The translations under genes were made by a program, and so were the position numbers. The notes below the pieces were generated by a model, which worked only from the letters and a program-made list of their open reading frames with translations, made no database searches and was not told where the DNA came from. 64,000 bases of DNA from Campanula takesimana (taxonomy: Eukaryota; Streptophyta; Magnoliopsida; Asterales; Campanulaceae), in NCBI GenBank assembly GCA_026119855.1, contig JAOWBW010000445.1:620001-684000 (forward strand), read 5' to 3'. Shown one piece after another: positions 54,223-64,000 of the stretch (the stretch's first letter is position 1; each line of letters starts with the position of its first letter).

Positions 54223-54925
54223 TCTCTACAGACTAACATTCAATTTATAGGTCATTCACTAAACCACTGGTCGTTTCAACAGACCATCACTATCTTCATT
54301 AGTCAACTTTACTAGACGTATGGGTCGCTTCATTAGACCATTTCTATTTTCATAGGTCATTTCAATAGACTATAATCACTTTCATTGGTCGTTTCAATAA
54401 ACCATTCTTACTTGTTCCAGGTTAACTCGCACATTTAACACTATTACTCACGTCAACCCAAGCATTGTACTATGCCTAATACTTTCACATAAATATGCCG
54501 TCCCCAAAAGACGTAACTTTTACAAAAGATCGGTCTACTAGATTTCTGGTCGTTCCAATAGACCAGTTCTACTTAGGGAAGTCATTTGACTAGAATTTAC
54601 TTATTAATCGTAGGTCGATTCACTAGACCTACTCTCATTCACACTTGGCCGTTTCACTAAGCCTATTACTCTTAACCGTTTCAATAGGTTATTTTATTCT
54701 TGTTTCGATCGCTTCAATGGATCAAAATTAACTTTACTTGGCCGTTTCACTAAGCCTATTACTCTTATACTTAACCGTTTCAATAGGTTATTTTATTCTT
54801 GTTCCGATCGCTTCAATGGATTAAAATTAACTTTACTTGGCCGTTTCACTAAGCCAAATACTTTCTCTTGACCGTTTCAATAGGTCAATTTATTCTTTCT
54901 TACTTGACCGTTTCAATAGGTCACT
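54223..54925. repeat. array of about 20 short hairpins with a conserved 9-nt loop
   Basis: Units of 17-23 nt recur every 20-60 nt (commonly about 32). Each has a 3-7 bp inverted stem around a loop close to GTTTCAATA or GTTTCACTA. The stems vary but keep pairing: TGGTC/GACCA (54269), CTGGTC/GACCAG (54547), GTAGGTC/GACCTAC (54611), TAACC/GGTTA (54675), GATC/GATC (54707), TTGGC/GCCAA (54838), TTGACC/GGTCAA (54869). It replaces the first part of gag in the gypsy element. The region 54926-55567 is otherwise AT-rich with no gene. Confidence 0.85.
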
Positions 54926-55567
54926 TTGGCCGTTACCATTGCCGTTTCCGTTGTTTCCACTTCTGGTATTCGAGGCCATCTGCAAGTTTTCCTTTTACTT
55001 TAAAACAAGTTCGTGCTCTAGAAATGTTCATCACTACACAATATGTGCGGTGTTCATGGTATACTTAACATTACTATCCTTTTACTAACGGTTACTTGTT
55101 AGTTTGGATCGTGTTCGTAGGTCTTTTGTACTAGACCATGATTCAGATTTGGTTAGTTTTCTTAACCTTTCTTCTCCAGTTCAGGAGTTTTCATACTTCA
55201 TAATTTACAACCGTTTTACTTGGTTGATTATTATTTCTTTATTTCACTAGTTTTTATTACTTAACTAGCTTTAACTTATTCCAATGGTCGTCTTACTTCG
55301 TACCATGGTTACGGAGATTATTTCAAATTACTCCGACGTTTTCCCTTGTCTTTTCTCGACAAGTTAACTTTTGTCTACATAACAATAGTAAATTCAAAAT
55401 TTTGGGTATTAAATTAAATAACTAACTTTATTCAACTAAGGTGGGAGATTTAAACATCTCAAAATACACCCAAAATTCAACTTATCATAAGGGAAAATTC
55501 TAACTGCATTACCCACTAATAACAAAATAAAAGAATCTATTCTTATAACTATCTGTCATTAATTGCA

Positions 55568-56075
55568 TCAATTCCCACAGTGTGCGTGTTCTGCTGCAAG
55601 TTGGTCATATTTTTCTTGCAACTCTAACTTCTCAGCCCAAATCTGATAGCCTGAAGTCCTAAGCTCTTCCTCATAAGCTTCTTGCTCATCTATCTTCTTT
55701 TTCAGTTCATTATTTTGTTTTATCTCATCCACCAGTTGTACACTGATTCGATTCCATTCGCGGTTAGCTCTAACCACATGGCTTTCTAGGCTTTTGACCT
55801 TCTTTTAGCTGTACTGCTAACTTTCCTTCCACATACATTATGTCCTCATCGCGTTCTTTGATGACATTCTGTAGACTGTCGACTCCTCGAGTCTCCTTCC
55901 TAAGCTCTCTTTTAGCTGAGCGAAGTTCCTTAGTTAGCTGCTTAATAATCTCCTCTTTGGCTTCTATTTCTTCCCTTAGGGTAGCACTGTACCTTACCGA
56001 CTTCATGGGTCTCCTCGGCATGATCCTACACACACCAATAGTAAACTTAATTAGTACATAGCCCCAAGATTCCAT
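55568..56075 (-). pseudogene. gypsy N-terminal coiled-coil ORF, broken
   Basis: 56075-55770 codes a charged coiled coil (LREEIEAKEEIIKQLTKELR, KERDEDIMYVEGKLAVQLKE), likely starting at MPRRPMKS. 55777-55568 continues in another frame with DEIKQNNELKKKIDEQEAYE. It lies just after the primer site where gag should start. Coiled coils at this place are not part of the core gag domain; function unknown. Confidence 0.5.
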
Positions 56076-56285
56076 TATAACATATTAATAGAATGTAAAT
56101 AGACATACAGTGAAGAGGTTCCTATTTCCCCAAGTATATTCATACTTTATGTACACTCTTAGTATTATTCATAGAGTTAGACTTTATCACTTGAACTTCC
56201 TCAAGTAAGATCTTATTCAAGTCAAGTACTAAGTTCTCCCATTAGTCCTAACTTTCAGTTTTCTCCCATAAGACCTAAAGCCATT

Positions 56286-56297
56286 GCTCTGATACCA
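56286..56297 (-). other. primer-binding site of the gypsy element
   Basis: The reverse strand reads TGGTATCAGAGC, complementary to tRNA-Met, 2 nt from the LTR that starts at 56300. Confidence 0.9.
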
Positions 56298-56299
56298 AC

Positions 56300-58823
56300 T
56301 GTAACACCCCGAATTTTCTTATAATATCTGAGCATTTAATGGCATTAAATATCCATAAATAACAATAATAAATACTTCAATTTAGGGTTCACAACGGCCC
56401 CTTATTTAAACCATAAGTTCAAAACAATAGCGGAAGCGTAACTTAACTTGTCTTGGTAGGTAACAACCCTAACCATCAATGTACTTTGACTTACATCCAA
56501 ATAATTAAACGTACTTAAACTACTAAATTGAGAATCTGCAATCCACCGTCTTCCCACGGCTGCTTTCCTTGACTTGTCCTTCTACTTAAATCCTGAAAAC
56601 AAAATTTATAGAGAAGGGATGAGCGAACGAATGCTCAGTAAGTTCATACGTGGCCTCTCCGGTTACTAAGGAGAGACGACCAGAACGAATACTTCGAATA
56701 ACTTTTGCAAAGATAGGTTCAATTACTTTTGGATTCAAGACTGCGAACAATACAGTCATATTACTTTTAAGATTTTACTTTCAAAGGATTATGGCACTAC
56801 AATCCAAAGGGATTCATTCAAGTTCCGTCAATTCCTTGGTAACGTACATTATAACCTCAATGCCAAAGGTACAATTTGTACACCTAGCTTCTTCAGCCAA
56901 TAGTGTGGGTCGTAACATATATGGTATCCACACACATATGCTCGGGGTCTAGAATCATCCTTGTAATCAGACAATTCCTGAGAGAAGGCATGTGATCACT
57001 CATGCAATCCCTAGTTTAAGGACGAGTCTTTTCTAACTGGACTGTCCGTCAATGTCTTTTCTAACTGGACATTGGATGCCTTAACGAGTAAGCGATTAAC
57101 TTACAAGTTAAAATTAGATGCCTTAACGAGTAAGCGATTAACTTACAAGTTAAAATTAGATGCCTTAACGAGTAAGCGATTAACTTACAAGTTAAAATTA
57201 GAACATACCATGGTACAAGTATGTGATACAAGTTTCAAACTTCGATACTTAGTAGATCGATGGGGACATCACTAAGTATAGATTCTTTCAAAGAACGTTC
57301 AATAACGCAGAGTTCATTCAAATACTATCATGCCATACTGATAGCTAACTTTAGAAAGAAATACCGAATTCCAATAAACAGGAGTTCAAATACTGTAAGG
57401 AACGTAATCCCTTACCTGAATTGCTTTTCCTCGCAATCTCTTCTCTGTGCAAATCTACAAGGCACGGAGTAATTTACTTTAGTACTCTCAACATTGTTAA
57501 CTATTTCTACTTAGTTAACTGAGAGATGCGTTTTAACTTCTTTACTTCGTTACTTCCTTTCTTACGTTTAAGTTTCTGACTTTGATTTACGAGTCAGTCC
57601 TTTAACTTTGAAATAATTGCAATTAAGTCATCTAACTTTGGGTTAATTACAATTTGGTCCCTCAACTTTGGGTTAATTGCAATTTGGTCCTTCGACTTTA
57701 GATTAATTGCAGATTGGTCCTTTAACTTTAGTTTAATTATAAATTAGTCCTTCAACTTTGGATTAATTTCAGCTTGGTCCTTCGACTTCAAAGGTTTTCC
57801 CCTTTTTATTCCTTTTTAACTTTAACTTTTTCAGTTTAGTCCTTTCCCGTTAGGAAACTAACTGAAATCTTTTAATCTTCCTCCTTTCCGTTAACTTTCT
57901 AACTTTCAAGGTTTTCCAAGTAACTATCACATCCTTTCAAGTTAGTTTTCTAACCTTCTAACAATTCTTTTAACAATTATGTTTTCTTTTCATTATAAAC
58001 TTAACGAAAATACTAACTTTCCGTCCCAATTCTTAACATTCTCAATCAAGAATCAACACCCAAATTATATAGCTTTTAGGATTTTCATCAATCGCATGAA
58101 ACACTATTCCCAACTCAGTTCACTATTCACAGCGTAAATTACTATTCATTGCAGATTACTATTCACAGCTTTTTAAACTCAGTTTACTATTCACAGCGTA
58201 AATTACTATTCATCGCAGATTACTATTCACAGCTTTTTAAACTCAGTTTACTATTCACAGCGTATTTTACTATTCATCGCAGATTACTATTCACAGCTTT
58301 CTTAAAAATATGAATTCATCCCTTTCATGATCATAGAATCAACTTAAAATAAAGCTAAGCATTTAACCATTAAAATTCCCACCATTAATTGACTAGCATG
58401 CAAAAACCCTAACGATTATTTCCTTTAAACATGCATAGATTAAGATTTACTCATTCAAATCCAATGAAACGAATTTTAGGAGGTGGGGTTTGGTATTACC
58501 TTGAAGATGATCGGATTAGACTCAACAACAATGCCGAAAATTCTCCTCCCTCCTCCTTCTTGGCCGGCGGCTGCTAGGGTAGGTTTAGGGTTTTGTTTTC
58601 CTTTTTTTTTTTTTTTTTGAATAAGAAGAATAACCTAATTTTCACTAACCCAAGTATTTATACTTTGGATGGTTTATTAATTGGGTTGGGTTTATTAATT
58701 AAAACCTTCGGGCCAACCCATTCTTTTCGGCCCACTCATTAATTAACTTATTAATTCTAATTTTTATTTACTAAGTTAATGTTACCAATTAATTAAATAA
58801 ATAAAAAAATTGCGGGTGTTACA
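56300..58823 (-). repeat. 5' LTR of the gypsy element (2,524 bp)
   Basis: Almost identical to 48564-51153 apart from about ten single-base differences seen by eye and one fewer 60-bp unit. The ATG-containing repeats at 57072-57275 are not genes. Confidence 0.9.
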
Positions 58824-59036
58824 GTTTTATTCAGTCTGGTTAACACTTTCTCATTGTAATTTTTATATGATTGTTATTTTTATTCAATGTTTATCAATTA
58901 TCACCACTCTTCTTGACTAACAGGTTGCACGTGGGAATGAAGCAGGTTTACACGAAATAGCTTACACATTGGCCTTCATGTTTGAATCATGTCTGCTAAA
59001 TGATCAAGTTTATTGAAGGTAAAAACTAAAAAACTA

Positions 59037-59121
59037 CTACTGCATTCGTCCCAAAATGATTGTTCAAAAATTTAAAGAATAAATTTGACATTTTTGGACA
59101 TTTAGTTTGGGACGGGGGTAG
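59037..59121. mobile_element. short Stowaway-like MITE
   Basis: 85 bp between CTGCATTCGTCCCAAAATG and TTTGGGACGGGGGTAG, flanked by TA. Ends match the Stowaway family, though the left one is worn. Confidence 0.6.
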
Positions 59122-59489
59122 TACTCTTTAACACCCCCTTACCATTTTGTTTGATCACCACTTGAAAAAAGTAATGTAACCAATTCGGCAATTGTCGGAG
59201 TAGATGGACCACCACACCCCTGTTTGCAGTGGAATTCTAATGGTGGGGTTGGCCCAGTGAGTACGAGACGGGGGTGCTTTAAGTCCACCGTCAACACCAC
59301 ATCTCCACCTCTCGCCGCTCTGACCATCGGTGCGTATTCTTCCTTCTTTTTAAGTTTAGATTATTTTGAGTGATACAATTCTGATGTGATAATTAATAAA
59401 AATTAAATTATGGATGTTATGTCTTTTTGCTAATAAACTAAAAGAGCACTGACTTTTTATTTCTTGGTTTTGCAGCGGACATCAATGGC

Positions 59490-60254
59490 CAGTGGCGGAC
59501 CCAGGAATCGTGCTCACTGGGTGCCAAAAAAAAATCTTATTTAATCACAAATTTCAATTAGTATTTCATAAATTGACAACACAAAAATGAAAAACAATAA
59601 TATCTGAAACATAAGTTGCATAAGCATTTTTACTTTCTAAACCACTGTTTTCTTCTTCTTGTAGTAATTTACTTGAAAAAGTAAGCTTATGTCACGAAAA
59701 TGATTTTTTTTTTGATATTTACAATATTGATGTTTTAATGATTATATTATATTAGAAATCATTGCATGAATTATTCTTAAAAGAGTAACGTTTTATATGT
59801 AATTTGATATTTTTTATTACGAACATAAATGAAAAAAATAATGAATAAAAAATAAAAAATATTTACTATTAAAGTGATGGTAAAAATTTTCTATAAAACC
59901 CATTTATCATAATAGAGGCAAAAAAATAATAATTTAAATGATAAATATAAACGAATTATAATCATATTAGAGTCTTCAAATAACAAGGATTTGGACTTGG
60001 AAAAAAAAACATTTTAGAGAAAAAAAAAACATTTTAGAGGCTTTTAAAAAAACATGGCAGGTGGGACTTGAACCTTGGACACTTAAATTGGATAGATAGT
60101 GCCTTTCCACTTGCGCCACTTCCTAACTTGGTTTGCAATGCGCACTGTTTATTATATTACCTATGTGAAGGTAAAAAAAAATTAATAGAAAAAATTAGTT
60201 TAAAATTCAGTGGGTGCCGTCGCCCCCGCTCGTACCAAGGTGGGTCCGCCCCTG
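59490..60254. mobile_element. non-autonomous hAT-type element
   Basis: Ends CAGTGGCGGACCCAGG and TGGGTCCGCCCCTG are inverse copies, and TCAATGGC is repeated exactly on both sides (59482-59489, 60255-60262), the 8-bp duplication typical of hAT. AT-rich interior, no transposase. A reverse tRNA-like stretch lies at 60064-60118. Confidence 0.92.
60064..60118 (-). mobile_element. tRNA-like SINE fragment inside the hAT element
   Basis: The reverse strand reads TGGCGCAAGTGG (A-box) and, 33 nt on, GGTTCAAGTCC (B-box). The spacing fits a polymerase III promoter. No clear tail or target duplication was found. Confidence 0.4.
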
Positions 60255-60492
60255 TCAATGGCACATGGGCTGGGTTCTTGACGCAGTTTTGTGTTGATCA
60301 ACTACATGCTCATTTTAATGCTGCTGCCCTTGGTTAATGTTTGTTCCTGTTTTGATTTGTTTCTGAACTTCATATGAGATCTTACTATGTTTATTTTATG
60401 ATTTTGCACTATGCAAATGTTTTGGGTTAATATTCTATATTGTTTGGTTTAATTATTAATTTCTTAACAAGTGCAGTATCACAAGACATATA

Positions 60493-61565
60493 TTAATCTG
60501 CTATGCTATTTGTTTCAGCCCTTTCAATCCTACTATCGTTCCGGTTTTAAAGTTTCTTTTTTTACTAAATTCTAGGTGCGAATACATAGGTGTTTTTTTA
60601 AACATGATTTTTTTTTTTTGGGACGGAGAGAGTAGTTTGGCAGTAGGTATTCAATAAGAAAGTGATACTTCCTCCATCCCGTAATGTTTGTGAAACTTCA
60701 TTTTTGATGGTTAATTTAGTTGCACTTAAAGTAAAAAGGTACCTCCGTTCAAGTAATTTGGGACTGACGAGTATTATTATTTTTTAGACTCCAACTCTAT
60801 TTTATAAACATTGTTCCTGTCAATGCATCAACGCCCATTTTGTGTCCCACAGTTTGGATTTGATTTCAATGGGATCTTGATGGGGGTGGGGTGGATATGT
60901 TCAGACATCAATTCACAGTTTTCTTATACTTACCATTAGTTATCATATGTAGTATTTTTTTCCTCCGTCCCGTAAAGTTAGTTTTCCTTCAGTTTTTGCA
61001 CTTTAACAAAAAAAGTACCTCCTCCATCTAACTTGATTATGCGTTTTCCCGTTGCTTCTATACTTACTCATTTAGTTATTAGGATTTTTTTTCATAGCAA
61101 ACTTGAGGAAGACAGCTACTAATCTGCCATGCTATTTGTTTAAGCCCTTTCAATCCAAAATGTAAAGGTTTTTTTTTTTTATTGCTTTTCAATACGATCC
61201 TACTATCGTTCCTGTTTTAAAGTTTGTTTTTTACTAAATTCTAGGTGCGAAGACATGGGTGTTTTTTTAAACATGAATTTTTTTTGTTGGGATGGAGAGA
61301 GTAGTTTGGCAGTAGGCATTCAATACAAAGTGATACTTCCTAAGTTTGTGAAACTTCATTTTTGGTGGTTAATAGTACTACCTACGTTCAAGTAATTTGG
61401 GACTGATGAGTATTATTATTTTTAAGACTCGAGCTTTAATTTACAAACATTGTTCTTGTCAATACATCAACGCCCAATTCGTGTCCCACAGTTTGGATTT
61501 GATTTCAATGGGATCTTGATGGGGGTGGAGAGGATTTGTTCAGACATCAAATTAACAGTTTTCTA
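60493..61565. repeat. direct duplication of about 430 bp
   Basis: 60493-60925 and 61118-61565 share, in the same order, TGCTATTTGTTT, CTACTATCGTTCC, AAATTCTAGGTGCGAA, AGTAGTTTGGCAGTAGG, TTGGATTTGATTTCAATGGG and CAGACATCAA. The units differ by small indels. Stowaway-like CTCCATCCCGTAATG pieces lie inside. No gene is seen here or in 61566-62220. Confidence 0.75.
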
Positions 61566-62220
61566 TGTGGCGTCGGTAAGTCTTCGTCTTCTTCAAAATT
61601 CATTGATTTTAGTATTAAGGTATATAACATTAATGTATTTTCTACTTAACACTAGAGCAGCACACTTTTAATTGTTGGGATTTTGATTATGATTTCCATG
61701 TGAACTTAGTCTGAGAAATTACAATGTTTCTTCTTTCTTCAATCAAATTGTTTAGTCTCATTATCATATACGGATTGAAATCTGATTCAATGATCAAGAT
61801 TGGAGTCTATCATCTCTTTCTAAAATTTAATTTAGACATTTGTTCTTGATTTTCTTTTAAAGTCCATATTCAGGAGTTTCGGGTTGGCCGTCCCCGTTAC
61901 TCATCATTCATGATGTTGCGTTTGCCTGCAGTTGTGTAAGAATATATTCTGAGTTCCAACCAATGAAAGTAGGAGACAAATCCTAAAATTATGATGTAAA
62001 AGCATTTCCATGTATGCCTCAAGGTTTCTTCATGCATGTTTGGCTAAGTTTAAAAGATAGGAGAAGACATATGTTCCCAATTGTTCATGTATACCTTAAG
62101 GTTTCTTCAGACCACTTTATTAGTTATGTAGATTTGTATTCATGTAGCTGACTAAAAAAAGCCCACTTTAAAGAAACACATTTTGGTCGATTTGAGTGAT
62201 TGCAGTATGTTAGAATTCAT

Positions 62221-63670
62221 TGTTAGTACACCCACCTGATTTGATTGACCCATTCCACGTATCTTTTTGTGGACTTCAGGTTTACATGTAATGAAGTTAT
62301 ACTTCAATTTTTAGACAAGTCTATTTCTAGATGTTTAGTAGTTAGGCTGAGTTATGATCGGTTTATCCTTAGCGGTTTAGTGTCCCTCAAGCCGCCATCT
62401 TTAAACCGCCAGCATGGTGCCTTAAGTCCTTCATCAAACCGCAGTTTATGTCTTTGATGAAACCGCACTTCATGTTCATTCATGAAACCGCACATACATC
62501 TGGTGGAACCGCCGACCAAGATATTAAAGAAGTTATTGCTGTCATTTACTCCTTGAAGACAAACATTCGCTTTTCAACCGTAAATGAATGACTGGTGACT
62601 TGTCCTTAAACTTCAAGTCATGTTTCAGTTATTCTTGGAATGTCGGTTTGTCTCGCTTTTTGAAAAGTTACCGTTGTACTTTTCCAACAACTAAAAGGAC
62701 AATGTCAGGTAGTGATCCAACAACTTCCTGCCACAAAGCAAAAGCAAAGGACGACAGTGACATGTCAACCAATGGGATTGTGACAGCGCATAGAACCGCC
62801 ATACAATGACTCACCTCTTTGTCCAACGGTCACTAATGCCTTCACTATAAATAGCCTTCATTTTTCAACAATGAAGGTTGCTGAGCTTCAAAGAGAATAT
62901 CCCAAGTATTCAAGTTTGCTTTGAAGATTGAAAACCCAGATATTCATATCTTCATCATCTGCTTAGCAAACCCAGAGTTCTTCATCAAAGCTTCAAGCCT
63001 TCAAACCATCACAACTCAGCCTTGCACAGAAAGTAATCACTTGCTTGCCATCACTTAGATATTTTGAGCTCTTGATTTCTTTCCACACCACACACCCGGA
63101 GTATATTTTCTTATAGATTATATACCTCGAAAACACAGGTTGTTATAATAGAATTGTTAGGTTAGATTGTTTATTTAGAGTTTGGATACGTTTGTAATCT
63201 TGTAAAAACTCCTCTAAATCAATACAAGTCTAGTAGCTATTAGAAAATCCTAGGCTAACCACCTAGGTAGAGGACGTAGTTCTTTCAAGAACGAACCTCT
63301 TCAAATTGTGTCTTTGATCTTTAATTTCTGTCTTTTCATTTACACTTCTGTTTATGAGCTTTATTTACTCTTATGTGAAATGACTTGATAAATGATTTGC
63401 ATACTTCTGTGATACTTCAGTTGTACCTTGTCTGTTGCATCATTCATTTTTCAACCACTTAAACTGCCCTACTCTTTATAATTCAGTTTGGCCAAAACCG
63501 CAAAACTCCGCTGTGCATTTTATCTGAGCGGTTCTTGTGCTTTAAACCGCAATAGACCAAACTGATAAGCACTTGGTTGATTTTCAAGGGTATTTCGAAA
63601 AATATTTTTAACCGCTATTCACCCCCCCCCTCTAGCGGTTCTATACCCTTGTTGCCCTTTGGGACCAACA
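62221..63670 (+). repeat. 5' LTR of Sirevirus C
   Basis: 1,450 bp, TGTTAG...CCAACA. AACCGC/GCGGTT copies cluster at 62370-62520 and at 63490-63650. TATAAATA at 62846-62853 is followed at once by a hairpin (CCTTCAT, 9-nt loop, ATGAAGG; 62855-62877). Confidence 0.9.
62846..62853 (+). promoter_or_regulatory. TATA box of the Sirevirus C LTR
   Basis: TATAAATA at the same relative place as in Sirevirus A, with a hairpin directly downstream. Confidence 0.7.
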
Positions 63671-63672
63671 AG

Positions 63673-63685
63673 TGGTATCAGAGCA
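63673..63685 (+). other. primer-binding site of Sirevirus C
   Basis: TGGTATCAGAGCA, 2 nt after the LTR end, complementary to tRNA-Met. Confidence 0.92.
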
Positions 63686-63734
63686 TATCCACCAAAAAAT
63701 ATTTTACAAGCTTAACTGCTTGGGTGCTGATCCA

Positions 63735-64000
63735 ATGGCAAACATAAACTCCCATATGATGCAAACATCCAACTCTAATCACTTACCTATTCTTAATGAA
63801 GATAGTTTCATCTTCTGGAAAGATAGGATGAAGAAGCACATGATATCTGAGGATCGCAGATTATGGACTGCAATTGTTAATGGACCCTATGTCCCGATGA
63901 AGGCTAACCCTGATGCAGGTACTGCTGGACAAACCGCGGAAATCAAGAAGCCGGAAGCTGAATGGACCGAAACTGATCAACGGAATGTGGACTTTGATGG
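63735..64000 (+). CDS. gag: Sirevirus C gag, N-terminal part (cut by window edge)
   Basis: 88 codons open to the edge. MANINSHMMQTSNSNHLPIL, then FIFWKDRMKKHMISEDRRLW and NGPYVPMKANPD, parallel to Sirevirus A gag. The ATG follows the primer site by about 50 nt. No lesion is seen in this part. Confidence 0.88.
   Translation, partial: MANINSHMMQTSNSNHLPILNEDSFIFWKDRMKKHMISEDRRLWTAIVNGPYVPMKANPDAGTAGQTAEIKKPEAEWTETDQRNVDFD

Larger units (their letters stand above)
48564..58823 (-). mobile_element. Ty3/gypsy chromovirus-like element, defective, young
   Basis: LTRs at 56300-58823 (5' in element sense) and 48564-51153 (3') begin TGTAACACCCC and end GGGTGTTACA; GTTTT is duplicated on both sides (48559-48563, 58824-58828). 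Primer site and polypurine tract place it on the minus strand. The order gag, RT, RNase H, integrase end with a chromodomain-like tail fits the Del/Tekay type. Much of gag, the RT core and the catalytic core of integrase are missing, although the LTRs are nearly identical apart from tandem-repeat number. It probably moved with proteins from another copy. Confidence 0.88.
58924..60334 (+). pseudogene. possible exon remnants of an unknown gene
   Basis: After a TAACAG acceptor, 58924-59013 codes VARGNEAGLHEIAYTLAFMF and ten more residues before TGA. A second stretch ends SPPLAALTI at a GTGCGT donor (about 59330). It would join, after TTTTGCAG at 59475, to codons read as ADINGTWAGFL that are split by the hAT element and resume after 60262, ending NAAALG and a TAA at 60334. 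I do not recognise the protein. This may be a dead gene or chance. Confidence 0.25.
62221..64000 (+). mobile_element. Sirevirus C: Ty1/copia element, left part
   Basis: A full LTR, primer site and gag start, running out of the window. LTR layout, the TTCACCCCCCCC tract, GGGACCAACA end and spacing to gag match Sirevirus A, so it is a sister family. GCGCCT is replaced by AACCGC copies. The target duplication cannot be checked; the 5 bp before it are TTCAT. Confidence 0.88.

Noticed and set aside
54223..54925. CRISPR-like array of repeats and spacers
   Set aside because: Eukaryotic nuclear context, repeats are short and variable in their stems, spacing is irregular and no cas genes are present. 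It is reported as a hairpin array instead.

Overview
This window is nuclear DNA from a flowering plant, most likely a eudicot. It has GT-AG spliced genes, PR-1 and trichome-birefringence-like (TBL) genes, plant LTR retrotransposons, Stowaway MITEs and an endogenous caulimovirid. Some short repeats look familiar from Caryophyllales, but I cannot fix the species. About 85% of the window is mobile or viral DNA. I saw no tRNA, rRNA or CRISPR locus.

Host genes. Positions 1-1761 hold two PR-1-type CAP protein genes on the minus strand, the first cut by the window edge. A TBL O-acetyltransferase gene runs on the minus strand from 46686 to 2762. Its six exons join in frame across five GT-AG junctions to 1,248 nt (415 codons plus stop), yet the locus spans about 44 kb because two introns are packed with insertions. 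Positions 58924-60334 show weak exon-like remnants of another gene.

Intron 5 of TBL (3041-33316) contains small MITEs and a broken caulimovirid copy (about 3655-7985: RT/RNase H, transactivator, leader with promoter-like region, primer site, start of the movement protein). It also contains a large non-autonomous LTR element with an ATHILA ORF-1-like gene (9408-32931). That element carries an inverted copy of itself, giving arms of about 4 kb around a 374-bp spacer. Its 5' LTR is split by a 13.5-kb Sirevirus-like Ty1/copia element (10723-24203, target duplication CGATG) whose LTRs differ at only two sites by eye. Intron 1 (36457-46292) is almost entirely a second, older Sirevirus-like element (36720-46097, CCCCT) with a SINE in its 5' LTR. 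All these large insertions lie antisense to TBL, except the inverted arm.

Positions 48564-58823 hold a minus-strand Ty3/gypsy chromovirus-like element (GTTTT duplication) with near-identical LTRs but a gutted interior. Where the first part of gag should be it carries about 20 short hairpins. A hAT-type element, more MITEs and a local duplication follow, and a third Sirevirus-like element starts at 62221 and leaves the window.

Main idea. Each LTR family is peppered with its own short motif: GCGCCT in Sirevirus A, GTGTTACC/GGTAACAC in B, AACCGC in C, CACGACTCGTG in the ATHILA-like element, and 9-nt-loop hairpins in the gypsy element. In A and B the motif also fills in-frame protein linkers. 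A and B carry an extra ORF behind pol with basic, nuclear-signal-like stretches. In A this ORF appears to have its own promoter and intron. This pattern recalls the VANC/motif anti-silencing pairs of VANDAL transposons; here it is an inference to test.
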